A DNA stretch of 6,176 nucleotides from Bacillota bacterium (GCA_023441145.1 JAEZQN010000143.1:1-6176), one strand, 5' to 3'; counted from the stretch's first letter, positions 1 through 6,127 are shown. A program made the numbers and translations. The notes: a model not told the origin generated them from the sequence alone.

Positions 1-324
1 GAAATCACTGTCATAGCATCTTCCCTCGGTGGAGGGATCATTAAAATTTGTAGTATTGATGGTCTTGCCGCCAATTTTGGCGGAGACTACCCTACACTGA
101 TTGTTCATAATGATGATTTACCTGGACATGTGACAGAAGTCTCCTCTGTCCTAACGAAATGCAATGTAAACATTGGAACAATGCAGCTTTACCGAGATAA
201 CCGTGGTGGAAGAGCTGTTATGATCATTGAATGTGATCAAGAGATTCCAAGAGATGCTATTGATCAATTATCTAGGTATCCAGGCATTCATAAAATCACA
301 TACCTAAGTGTACATGGCGACTAA
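1..324 (+). CDS. sdaAB: L-serine dehydratase beta subunit, C-terminal part (cut by left edge)
   Basis: The reading frame is open from base 1 to a TAA at 322-324, giving the last 107 residues of a protein that in this family is usually about 220 residues; the start lies outside the window. The first visible residues contain the SSLGGG motif typical of the serine dehydratase beta domain. From about visible residue 31 (PTLIVHNDDLPGHV) to the end it reads as an ACT domain, with the family's usual INIGTMQ-type and RGGRAVMIIE-type stretches. The beta chain pairs with the alpha chain encoded immediately downstream to form the cytoplasmic iron-sulphur enzyme that converts L-serine to pyruvate and ammonia. 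ACT domains often bind amino acids, so serine sensing is plausible but not shown here. The GTG at 130 is internal, not a start, because the ACT domain begins upstream of it. Confidence 0.93.
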   Translation, partial: EITVIASSLGGGIIKICSIDGLAANFGGDYPTLIVHNDDLPGHVTEVSSVLTKCNVNIGTMQLYRDNRGGRAVMIIECDQEIPRDAIDQLSRYPGIHKITYLSVHGD

Positions 325-325
325 T

Positions 326-331
326 AGGAGG
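326..331 (+). promoter_or_regulatory. Ribosome binding site for sdaAA
   Basis: A perfect AGGAGG lies six bases before the ATG at 338. It decides the start: an upstream in-frame ATG at 308 has no such site, lies inside the end of sdaAB and would add ten residues that are not family-like. Confidence 0.85.
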
Positions 332-337
332 AGCACA

Positions 338-1210
338 ATGAGTTTTCAATCTGTTGAAGAAATACTAGATCTATGTAAGAAAAAGCACTGTAACTTTTAC
401 GAAGCCGTGCTTCAACAAGATATGCAGGATAGATGTGTTACAAAAGAGGAATCCTTAGGAAAAATGCAGGATACTTACAATGCCATGAAACTTTCTAAAG
501 ACAATTATGACAAGAATCTACGCTCCAAAAGTGGAATGGTTGGTGGTGATGGAGAACGGGTAGAAAGAGCCTCTAAAAAAGGAATTCTGATTGGCGGACC
601 TTTTATGGCCGAAATTATAGCAACTGCCTTAAAGATTACAGAGTCCAACGCCTGTATGAAGCGTATTGTAGCAGCCCCTACTGCTGGCTCCTGTGGAGTT
701 GTCCCTGCAGTTTTTTTAACCATGGAACATCAGCTTAACCTTCCCTATGAGCGAATGATAGAAGGTCTTTACGTGGTAGCTGGTATCGGCCAGGTGATTG
801 TGAATAGAGCTTTCATCTCCGGTGCTGAAGGTGGCTGCCAAGCAGAAATTGGTTCTGCCTCCTGTATGGCTGCTGCTGGTGCTTGTTATCTTAAGGGTGG
901 AGATGCCATGGCTTGTGCTCATGCTGCCGCCATTGCCATGAAAAATTTAATGGGACTTGCCTGCGACCCAGTAGCGGGTCTAGTGGAAGTCCCTTGTGTA
1001 AAGCGCAATGCTGCAGGAGCAGTAAACTCCATTGTTAGTGCTGATATGGCTCTAAGTGGAGTCGTAAGTGCTATTCCTATCGATGAAGTTCTCGATGCAA
1101 TGAGATGTGTTGGTGTTGCCATGCCGCCTTCCATTAGAGAAACAGCAGAGGGAGGTTTAGCGGTTACCCCTACAGGTCTTAAGATTACAGAAAAACTAGA
1201 GCACTACTAA
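338..1210 (+). CDS. sdaAA: L-serine dehydratase alpha subunit, iron-sulphur dependent
   Basis: This encodes a complete 290-residue alpha chain, the usual size for the two-subunit L-serine ammonia-lyase. The enzyme uses a [4Fe-4S] cluster, not pyridoxal phosphate, to dehydrate serine to pyruvate and ammonia. Visible family motifs are APTAGSCGVVPA (Cys119), GCQAEIGSASC (Cys167 and Cys176), CDPVAGLVEVPC (Cys209 and Cys220) and GGLAVTPTGL near the C terminus. The spacing of Cys167, Cys209 and Cys220 (42 and 11 residues) matches, from memory, the three cluster-binding cysteines of the structurally known Legionella enzyme, so I assign those as cluster ligands. The gene starts 13 bases after the sdaAB stop, so the two are almost certainly co-transcribed and made in matching amounts. 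No terminator is visible after the stop; the next gene converges from the other strand only 19 bases away. Oxygen sensitivity is expected for this class. Confidence 0.95.
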   Translation: MSFQSVEEILDLCKKKHCNFYEAVLQQDMQDRCVTKEESLGKMQDTYNAMKLSKDNYDKNLRSKSGMVGGDGERVERASKKGILIGGPFMAEIIATALKITESNACMKRIVAAPTAGSCGVVPAVFLTMEHQLNLPYERMIEGLYVVAGIGQVIVNRAFISGAEGGCQAEIGSASCMAAAGACYLKGGDAMACAHAAAIAMKNLMGLACDPVAGLVEVPCVKRNAAGAVNSIVSADMALSGVVSAIPIDEVLDAMRCVGVAMPPSIRETAEGGLAVTPTGLKITEKLEHY

Positions 1211-1229
1211 GTATGAGAACCAATTGTAT

Positions 1230-2036
1230 TTATATAGATAGAATTCTTCTTGCCGTCTCAGAAAAAATGTTCTCTTTCTCTTGTACGGTGAGCGGTAATG
1301 CCTTAACTGCTGCTATAGTGCTACTCTGCTCACCCCAAGGAGAATCTGTTCCAAACATAATTCGACTGCTCCCATGCTGTCTAATAATCTCTACCAACAG
1401 ATCATCCTGTATAAATGGTATGGTGTAGCTGATATCAAAGTACAGCTTGGTTCCTGCAAGTATCTTTTGCACCTGTTCCCAACATGCATATCCACCAGTA
1501 TGGGCTAAAATCACCTTGTTATCCACATGATCCTCAAGCTTTAGCTCCTGATACAACTGAAGCACTCGCTTTGGAGTACAGTGTATAGGACTAGGAAGGC
1601 CAATATCTAAGCCTGCATGGATGGTTACAGCCAAATCAAGTTCCAAAGCATAGTCTACAATATGTAGATACTCTATTTCATCAACAAAGGCCCCCTGGTA
1701 ATCGGGATGAAGCTTCACCCCAGGTAGGCCTTTTTCTTTTATGATTCTGAGGTGCCTCTTATAATAAATGTCCTTAGGGTGAATCCCACCAAAAGAAAAC
1801 AGATTCTCCTTAGCATTCACTTCTTCTGCAAAAAAAGTAACATTGTCAAACTGCTCTGGTTTTGTCACTACTGGAAGAATGACACTGTAATCCACACCAG
1901 CTTGTTCCATAGAAGCTTGTAAGCCTCTCATTGTCCCATCGGTGTACCCTTTAACTTGACCAACATCTTCTAATTTCTCTACTGTTTTTCTAGCCATACT
2001 ATCAGGCCAGATATGAGTGTGCATATCAATTATCAT
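1230..2036 (-). CDS. Metal-dependent amidohydrolase-family (amidohydro_2) hydrolase
   Basis: This is a 268-residue protein with the ordered metal-ligand pattern of the amidohydrolase TIM-barrel superfamily: an N-terminal HxH (His6, His8), GGIHP (His86), GVKLHP (Lys108, His110), TIHAG (His140), LAHTGG (His179) and GTDSPW (Asp231). HxH plus later single histidines and a terminal aspartate is the arrangement used by the amidohydro_2 branch, which includes decarboxylases such as ACMSD as well as hydrolases. The sequence therefore supports a one- or two-metal cytoplasmic enzyme but not a substrate. There is no signal peptide. The start ATG shares one base with the stop of the transporter gene (TAATG), and GGAGG lies seven bases upstream inside that gene, so translation is probably coupled. 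Co-expression with a metal transporter may reflect its metal need, or may be coincidental. Confidence 0.85.
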   Translation of the reverse strand: MIIDMHTHIWPDSMARKTVEKLEDVGQVKGYTDGTMRGLQASMEQAGVDYSVILPVVTKPEQFDNVTFFAEEVNAKENLFSFGGIHPKDIYYKRHLRIIKEKGLPGVKLHPDYQGAFVDEIEYLHIVDYALELDLAVTIHAGLDIGLPSPIHCTPKRVLQLYQELKLEDHVDNKVILAHTGGYACWEQVQKILAGTKLYFDISYTIPFIQDDLLVEIIRQHGSSRIMFGTDSPWGEQSSTIAAVKALPLTVQEKENIFSETARRILSI

Positions 2037-3220
2037 TATCTATCCTCCATTGCGATAAAGCTGTGTTCTGGGGTAATACTACATTGATACCGGTTATCTA
2101 GAGCACTGACCTTCTCATTTATATGAAGCAGAAGTTTATTTTCTTGTTCATCGGTATAATCGTGGGGTACAACCAAATCAAAAATGATATTAATATAATG
2201 TTCTCCACTTACCATGCGAAAATCATGTAAGGAAGCATCGGAATCCAGTTCTTTGACAATCCCTTTTACCTTTTTCTTTAACTCAGTTACTACCTGATTA
2301 TTTACTTCCAATGGATCCATATGAATCACAAGAAAAATATCTAGTTCTCTAAGTACATCTCTTTCAATCCCATCTATCAAGTCATGGGCTTCCTCAATAT
2401 TCATATCACTTGGGACCTCTGCATGAATAGTAGCCATAGTATTGGATGGTCCATAATTGTGCACAATTAAATCATGGCTTCCTACAATTCCCTCATAGCT
2501 TTCCACCTTTTTAGTAATCAAATCATAAGTTTCTGGGGATACTGCCTCACCAATCAACGGTTCTAAGGTATCCTTGGCAATGCCAAATCCAGCATATAAA
2601 ACAATAAGGGATACTAAAACACCCATATACCCATCAATCTTAAGATTGGTCAGATAACCTACGATAATAGAAATCACTGTGGCAGACGTAATGAGTACAT
2701 CTCCAAAAGCATCTGCGGAAGTTGCCTTCATTACACTGGAATTAATCATTTTCCCTAATTTACGATTAAAAAAGCCAAGCCATACCTTTACCAAAATAGA
2801 AAGACATAGAATAATAACGAGTATTAGCTTAAACTCTACTGCTTGAGGATGAAAAACCTTATCAAGAGAGCTTTTCAAGCAGGTAACCCCCACCTCAAAC
2901 ACTAAAAATGCTACAATAAGAGCTGCTATATATTCATATCGACCATGACCAAAAGGATGCTCCCTATCCGCTGGACGATTGGCAATCTTAACTCCTACAA
3001 AGCTTATAATACTAGAAGCAGCATCTGACAAGTTATTGAAGGCATCTGCAGTAACAGAGATACTACCTATCATTAGACCAATGAAAGCTTTTACCGCAAA
3101 CAATAAAATATTACTTATAATTCCTACAATACTAGCTAGAATTCCATATCGAGTTCGTACCTGCCTATTCTGTACATTCTCGGCATCCTTAATAAACCAT
3201 TTCACCAATAATTTTGTCAT
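2036..3220 (-). CDS. Cation diffusion facilitator family metal transporter with extended C terminus
   Basis: This 394-residue inner-membrane protein belongs to the cation diffusion facilitator family, which exports divalent metals in exchange for protons. Hydrophobic stretches at about 27-50, 55-78, 97-114, 130-151, 171-191 and 196-215 give the expected six membrane segments. The family signature is clear: SVTADAFNNLSDA in segment 2 (Asp59, Asn63, Asp66), HPFGHGR at 89-94 in the following loop, and SADAFGD in segment 5 (Asp170, Asp174). Residues about 220-303 form the cytoplasmic dimerisation domain, ending in IHMDP. A further stretch of roughly 90 residues (305-394, with LHDFRMVSGEHYINIIFDLVVP) exceeds the roughly 300 residues of E. 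coli FieF and resembles a second such domain. Segment 5 carries Asp170 where zinc exporters have His, so manganese or another metal is possible; this is inference. AAGGAG lies six bases before the ATG. It is the first gene of a two-gene unit. Confidence 0.93.
   Translation of the reverse strand: MTKLLVKWFIKDAENVQNRQVRTRYGILASIVGIISNILLFAVKAFIGLMIGSISVTADAFNNLSDAASSIISFVGVKIANRPADREHPFGHGRYEYIAALIVAFLVFEVGVTCLKSSLDKVFHPQAVEFKLILVIILCLSILVKVWLGFFNRKLGKMINSSVMKATSADAFGDVLITSATVISIIVGYLTNLKIDGYMGVLVSLIVLYAGFGIAKDTLEPLIGEAVSPETYDLITKKVESYEGIVGSHDLIVHNYGPSNTMATIHAEVPSDMNIEEAHDLIDGIERDVLRELDIFLVIHMDPLEVNNQVVTELKKKVKGIVKELDSDASLHDFRMVSGEHYINIIFDLVVPHDYTDEQENKLLLHINEKVSALDNRYQCSITPEHSFIAMEDR
2044..2048 (-). 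promoter_or_regulatory. Ribosome binding site for the amidohydrolase gene
   Basis: On the minus strand GGAGG sits seven bases before the ATG whose last base is 2036. It lies within the final codons of the upstream transporter gene, which supports both the chosen start and coupled translation. Confidence 0.75.
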
Positions 3221-3226
3221 AGTAAA

Positions 3227-3232
3227 CTCCTT
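3227..3232 (-). promoter_or_regulatory. Ribosome binding site for the metal transporter gene
   Basis: On the minus strand AAGGAG lies six bases before the ATG at 3220-3218, confirming this start. Confidence 0.8.
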
Positions 3233-3248
3233 ACTACTCTGGGTTTAT

Positions 3249-3262
3249 TGTGCAAAAGCACA
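3249..3262. repeat. Short inverted repeat in the transporter leader
   Basis: TGTGC and GCACA flank AAAA in a perfect five-base-pair dyad. It falls just downstream of the predicted transcription start of the transporter gene and before its ribosome binding site. It could be an operator or a small leader hairpin. It has no following T-tract on the minus strand, so it is not a typical terminator. Confidence 0.4.
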
Positions 3263-3274
3263 TTACATTGTTTT

Positions 3275-3283
3275 ATTATAGCA
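3275..3283 (-). promoter_or_regulatory. Extended -10 promoter for the transporter-amidohydrolase unit
   Basis: On the minus strand this reads TGCTATAAT, a perfect extended -10 element (TGnTATAAT). No good -35 hexamer lies 16-18 bases upstream, which is normal for extended -10 promoters. The surroundings are AT-rich. Transcription would begin near 3268, giving a leader of about 48 bases before the transporter ATG. Confidence 0.6.
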
Positions 3284-3349
3284 CAATATAATTAAAATAC
3301 TTCCCTTTTTAAAGAAACTTAATATTTTCTTACAGTTCATCCAATCCAG

Positions 3350-3378
3350 TTGTTTCCTTATGAACTCTATTGTACAAT
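3350..3378 (+). promoter_or_regulatory. Candidate sigma-A promoter for the glycosyltransferase gene
   Basis: TTGTTT (3350-3355) and TACAAT (3373-3378) are separated by exactly 17 bases, a good vegetative promoter layout. Transcription would start near 3385, leaving a very short leader of about 15 bases in front of the ATG. The -10 lies inside a perfect 12-base palindrome, TATTGTACAATA (3368-3379), which could serve as an operator. A TATAAT at 3287-3292 on the same strand is a weaker alternative without a convincing -35. Confidence 0.5.
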
Positions 3379-3386
3379 ACCATCAG

Positions 3387-3392
3387 AGGAGG
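3387..3392 (+). promoter_or_regulatory. Ribosome binding site for the glycosyltransferase gene
   Basis: AGGAGG lies seven bases before the ATG at 3400. It decides that start over an in-frame TTG at 3370, which lacks a ribosome binding site and overlaps the predicted promoter. Confidence 0.85.
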
Positions 3393-3399
3393 TATCCCT

Positions 3400-4464
3400 A
3401 TGTATACAATTAACATGTTATCACGTGCAGACAGTGTAAAAGGCCAAGGAGTAGGCTCCGCGTATTTAGAACAGGTAGCCTTGGTGAAAGAAGAGCTGTC
3501 AGACCAGTATAAAATAGATATTAATAGCTTTACCATGGGTGATATAACACATTATCATAGTATTAATCCAGAATTCTTTCTCACTATACCAAAAGCAAAG
3601 CGAAAAGGTGTTGCTGTAGGATACGTGCATTTCATTCCAGAGACCTTAGAGGATAGCATCAAGCTACCTAAACTAGCTAAAAAAGCATTCTATTGGTATG
3701 TAATGCGTTTTTATAAATCGATGGATCTATTAGTAACTGTCAATCCCTGGTTTATCAAAAAGTTAGCTGAATACGGAATTAATCCTAAGAGAGTTACTTA
3801 TATCCCGAATTACGTTTCCTCTAAGCAGTTCTTTCCAATCAAAGATTGCTCTAAAGCAGACTTAAGAAAAGAATACGGGCTTCCTGAGGATAAATTCACT
3901 GTTTTAGGAGTCGGACAGCTTCAGAAGAGAAAAGGGCTTCTAGACTTTGTTGAGATTGCCAAGAAGATGCCAGATATGCATTTTGTTTGGGCTGGTGGTT
4001 TTTCCTTCGGAGTCATTACCGATGGCTATGAAGAAATCAAGCGTATTAAAGAACATCCTCCAAAGAATGTAACCTTCCTTGGTATTATTGATCGAGAGAA
4101 GATGAACGAAGTATATAATTTGGCTGATGTGATGTTTTTACCATCTTATAATGAACTATTTCCAATGACTGTACTTGAGGCCATGAACTGTAATGTTCCA
4201 ATGCTTCTAAGGGATTTGGATTTATATGAAGATATCTTATTTGATTTTTACTTGAAAGCGGATGATAATAAAGACTTTAAGAATCTTTTAGAACAGCTAC
4301 AACAGGATCCTGCATTTTATGCTAAAGCTGTAGATATGTCCAAGCGTGGAAAAGCCTTTTACAGTCGGGAAAATGTAGCAAAAATGTGGGATAAGTATTA
4401 CAAGAGAGCTCTTCGTTATAAGAAACACAAGGAGAAACGTAAGAGAGTAAAGAATTACTGTTAA
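3400..4464 (+). CDS. Family 4 (GT-B fold) glycosyltransferase, probably lipid-directed
   Basis: This 354-residue protein has the two-domain layout of retaining GT4 glycosyltransferases. The N-terminal acceptor domain has GQGVGSAYLEQ at 15-25 and HYHS with His53. The C-terminal nucleotide-sugar domain begins near residue 167 with VLGVGQLQKRKGL and carries the E-x7-E motif (Glu252 in YNELFP, Glu260 in LEAM) that binds the sugar donor. There is no signal peptide or membrane segment, but the last fifteen residues are strongly basic (KKHKEKRKRVK), which suits attachment to an acidic membrane surface. The length and layout resemble the diacylglycerol glucosyl/galactosyltransferases of Firmicutes, and the next gene encodes a flippase-like membrane protein. 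I therefore infer glycolipid synthesis; the donor sugar and acceptor cannot be read from the sequence, and a capsule or other glycan role remains possible. Confidence 0.85.
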   Translation: MYTINMLSRADSVKGQGVGSAYLEQVALVKEELSDQYKIDINSFTMGDITHYHSINPEFFLTIPKAKRKGVAVGYVHFIPETLEDSIKLPKLAKKAFYWYVMRFYKSMDLLVTVNPWFIKKLAEYGINPKRVTYIPNYVSSKQFFPIKDCSKADLRKEYGLPEDKFTVLGVGQLQKRKGLLDFVEIAKKMPDMHFVWAGGFSFGVITDGYEEIKRIKEHPPKNVTFLGIIDREKMNEVYNLADVMFLPSYNELFPMTVLEAMNCNVPMLLRDLDLYEDILFDFYLKADDNKDFKNLLEQLQQDPAFYAKAVDMSKRGKAFYSRENVAKMWDKYYKRALRYKKHKEKRKRVKNYC

Positions 4465-4488
4465 TAATGAACTATGTGGGATGAGTAT

Positions 4489-4494
4489 AAGGAG
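4489..4494 (+). promoter_or_regulatory. Ribosome binding site for the flippase-like gene
   Basis: AAGGAG lies six bases before the ATG at 4501. This favours that start over an in-frame ATG at 4474, which has no ribosome binding site and would add nine polar residues before the first membrane segment. Confidence 0.8.
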
Positions 4495-4500
4495 TTTAAG

Positions 4501-5523
4501 ATGAAATCAAGAAAGCTAAACCTATTAATTATAATACTTGCTGCATGTATTGTCGTAGGTGTTATTCTCTTTAAATTTGATATAGGTGAACTATACCATA
4601 TTGTTATTACTGCCAATATAAAATGGATGCTATTAGCCTTAGGATGTATGCTTTGTTATTGCTTATTTGAAAGTGGTGTTTTATACTGTACTGCCAATAG
4701 TATTAAGCGCAAACTCTCCTTTTTAAAAGCATTTAAAACCACTATGGTAGGACTATTATTTAACAACCTGACACCATTTCAAAGTGGTGGCCAACCAATG
4801 CAGGCATACTATCTTACAAAAGAATCCTTTAAGGTTGGAGAAGCGTCTAGTATACTTCTAATGAAGTTTATAGTGTATCAGGTATCCTTAATCTTTTACT
4901 CCACAGTACTTCTATCTGTTCGGTATCGCTTCTTTTATGAGCGTAGTGGCAAGCTAGCTGCTTTAATAGGGGTAGGCTTCCTAGTGAATATTGCAGTTGT
5001 TATTGCTTTATTTTTAGTAGGTTTTCTCCCTAAGTTTACTACCAAATTAGTAAATGGAATCATTGCTTTATTGTCAAAACTTCATATTATTAAAGATAAA
5101 GAAAAATCATTAGAAAATGCTAATCACCAAATTGCTGGTTTCCATGATGGGTTTAGAGAGCTTACGAAGCAAAAATGGGTATTACTCCAAGGAGTCGTTG
5201 TTTCCTGTGCCCAGTTGACTGCTTTCTTCCTTATTCCATTTTGTATCTGTATGTCCTTAGGGGTACAAGTTGGATCCATCCTATCAATAGTAGCAGCCAG
5301 TGCTTTTGTCTTAATGATTTCCTCCTTTATTCCTCTTCCGGGAGCATCAGGGGGTGCTGAGGGTTGCTTTTATTTACTATTTGGTATCTTTATTATCAAT
5401 CCAAGCCTAATTGCCGTTGCCCTTATTTTATGGAGACTGATTACTTACTACCTTCCTATTATTGTAGGTATTTTCTTCTGTGGGGTAAAGAAAGTTCCAG
5501 CTGCTGAAATGCCGGCAGAATAA
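4501..5523 (+). CDS. Flippase-like polytopic membrane protein (LPG_synthase_TM / UPF0104 family)
   Basis: This 340-residue integral membrane protein has a short basic N terminus (KSRK) and hydrophobic stretches near 7-25, 41-61, 80-95, 117-140, 153-176, 228-250, 256-279, 286-299 and 303-328. Family landmarks are NNLTPFQSGGQPMQAYYL at 88-105, PLPGASGGAE at 278-287 and LWRLITYYLP at 310-319. These match the membrane domain shared with MprF, which synthesises and flips lysyl-phosphatidylglycerol. The soluble aminoacyltransferase domain of MprF is absent, so this is a stand-alone membrane part that may move a lipid across the membrane. The gene starts 36 bases after the glycosyltransferase stop on the same strand and is probably in the same operon. 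The simplest inference is that it handles the glycolipid made by its neighbour; this is not shown by sequence alone. The product ends in an alanine/proline-rich tail (VPAAEMPAE). Confidence 0.85.
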   Translation: MKSRKLNLLIIILAACIVVGVILFKFDIGELYHIVITANIKWMLLALGCMLCYCLFESGVLYCTANSIKRKLSFLKAFKTTMVGLLFNNLTPFQSGGQPMQAYYLTKESFKVGEASSILLMKFIVYQVSLIFYSTVLLSVRYRFFYERSGKLAALIGVGFLVNIAVVIALFLVGFLPKFTTKLVNGIIALLSKLHIIKDKEKSLENANHQIAGFHDGFRELTKQKWVLLQGVVVSCAQLTAFFLIPFCICMSLGVQVGSILSIVAASAFVLMISSFIPLPGASGGAEGCFYLLFGIFIINPSLIAVALILWRLITYYLPIIVGIFFCGVKKVPAAEMPAE

Positions 5524-5537
5524 CTTTTCCTTGATTT

Positions 5538-5574
5538 TTGCATAAACTATAGTAAGGATGTATCCTTAATGCAA
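5538..5574. repeat. Nested dyad element between the flippase-like gene and the DUF188 gene
   Basis: TAAGGAT (5553-5559) and ATCCTTA (5562-5568) form a perfect 7-base dyad around GT. A second perfect pair, TTGCAT (5538-5543) and ATGCAA (5569-5574), encloses it, with a 9-base bulge on the 5' side. No T-tract follows, so it does not look like an intrinsic terminator. It could be a protein-binding operator or an RNA fold upstream of the DUF188 gene. Confidence 0.45.
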
Positions 5575-5589
5575 TATGATAAATAAGAT

Positions 5590-5593
5590 AGGA
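5590..5593 (+). promoter_or_regulatory. Weak ribosome binding site for the DUF188 gene
   Basis: AGGA lies six bases before the ATG at 5600. It is weaker than the sites of the other genes in the window, but together with the conserved VDADACP start it favours 5600 over the in-frame ATG at 5576. Confidence 0.6.
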
Positions 5594-5599
5594 AAATAT

Positions 5600-6061
5600 A
5601 TGAAAATTCTAGTGGATGCGGACGCTTGTCCTGTAAAAGACATTATTGAGGAAGTAGCCAAAGGATTTGGGATTGAAGTATATATGATTATTGATACTAG
5701 TCACGAACTTTATTCCAACTACTCCTCTATTATACAAGTCAGCAAGGCTCCTGACGCTGCAGATTTGGCACTTTTCAACCGTACGGAACCAGGAGATATT
5801 GTGGTGACACACGATTATGGGGTTGCCAGTATGGTGTTAGGAAAAAAAGCCTATGCTATTAGCTTTAATGGTAAATGGTTTACTAATCAAAATATAGATA
5901 TGCTTATGTACGAGCGTCATGTTGCCGCCAAAAAACGTAAAAACGGAATTCATAGCTGTAGCATGAAAAAACGTACCAAACAAGATGATATGAAATTTAG
6001 AGAAGGCTTTACAAAGCTTTGTATATATGCACAGAATCAGGCAATAACGAAGGGGCTGTAA
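5600..6061 (+). CDS. DUF188 / UPF0178 family protein (YaiI/YqxD-like)
   Basis: This 153-residue protein has the usual length of the UPF0178 family. It opens with the family hallmark MKILVDADACPVK (Asp6, Asp8, Cys10), followed by PDAAD (Asp52, Asp55), VTHDYGVA (Asp72) and a C-terminal KKRTKQDDMKFREGF block. The family has been grouped with PIN-like folds, in which clustered acidic residues bind a metal for nuclease activity; the spaced aspartates here fit that, but no activity or substrate is established for this family to my knowledge. No signal peptide or membrane segment is seen, so it should be cytoplasmic. The start at 5600 places the conserved VDADACP motif at the N terminus, as in relatives. 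It lies 76 bases after the flippase-like gene with no clear terminator between them, so read-through is possible, and a strong hairpin ends transcription after it. Confidence 0.9.
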   Translation: MKILVDADACPVKDIIEEVAKGFGIEVYMIIDTSHELYSNYSSIIQVSKAPDAADLALFNRTEPGDIVVTHDYGVASMVLGKKAYAISFNGKWFTNQNIDMLMYERHVAAKKRKNGIHSCSMKKRTKQDDMKFREGFTKLCIYAQNQAITKGL

Positions 6062-6076
6062 AAAAACAGCTCTGAC

Positions 6077-6127
6077 GAAATGCCATAGCGACATCAGATG
6101 ATGTTGCTATGGCATTTCTAGTCTTTT
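6077..6127 (+). terminator. Intrinsic terminator after the DUF188 gene
   Basis: GAAATGCCATAGC (6077-6089) pairs perfectly with GCTATGGCATTTC (6106-6118). The stem continues inward through one G-U pair and GACATC/GATGTT-type pairing to an AGAT loop, about 19 base pairs in all. A T-rich run (TAGTCTTTT) follows. The length is unusual for a simple terminator, and the T-tract is interrupted, but the position 15 bases after the stop codon fits termination. Confidence 0.8.

Noticed and set aside
308..337. Earlier in-frame start for sdaAA at 308
   Set aside because: It overlaps the end of sdaAB, lacks a ribosome binding site, and the ATG at 338 has a perfect AGGAGG six bases upstream.
505..1134. Three minus-strand open frames of about 70 codons inside sdaAA
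   Set aside because: They are antisense to a well-conserved enzyme gene, have no ribosome binding sites that I can see, and their products show no recognisable motifs.
2979..3281. Plus-strand 100-codon open frame across the start of the transporter gene
   Set aside because: It is mostly antisense to the conserved first membrane segments of the transporter, and its hydrophobic composition mirrors that gene; no start signal supports it.
4501..5523. Full MprF (lysyl-phosphatidylglycerol synthase)
   Set aside because: The protein ends after the membrane part; the C-terminal aminoacyltransferase domain that makes lysyl-phosphatidylglycerol is missing, so the synthase name would be wrong.
5524..5599. 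Dedicated sigma-A promoter for the DUF188 gene (TTGATT 5531-5536, TATAGT 5548-5553)
   Set aside because: The spacing is only 11 bases, and no better -35/-10 pair at 16-18 bases is present.
6053..6072. GGGCTGT/ACAGCTC hairpin around the DUF188 stop codon as a terminator
   Set aside because: The stem needs a wobble pair, its loop is the A-run itself and no T-tract follows; the stronger hairpin just downstream explains termination.
5837..6094. Minus-strand 85-codon open frame over the end of the DUF188 gene
   Set aside because: It is antisense to a conserved gene, and its beginning lies in the terminator stem region; no ribosome binding site or family motif supports it.
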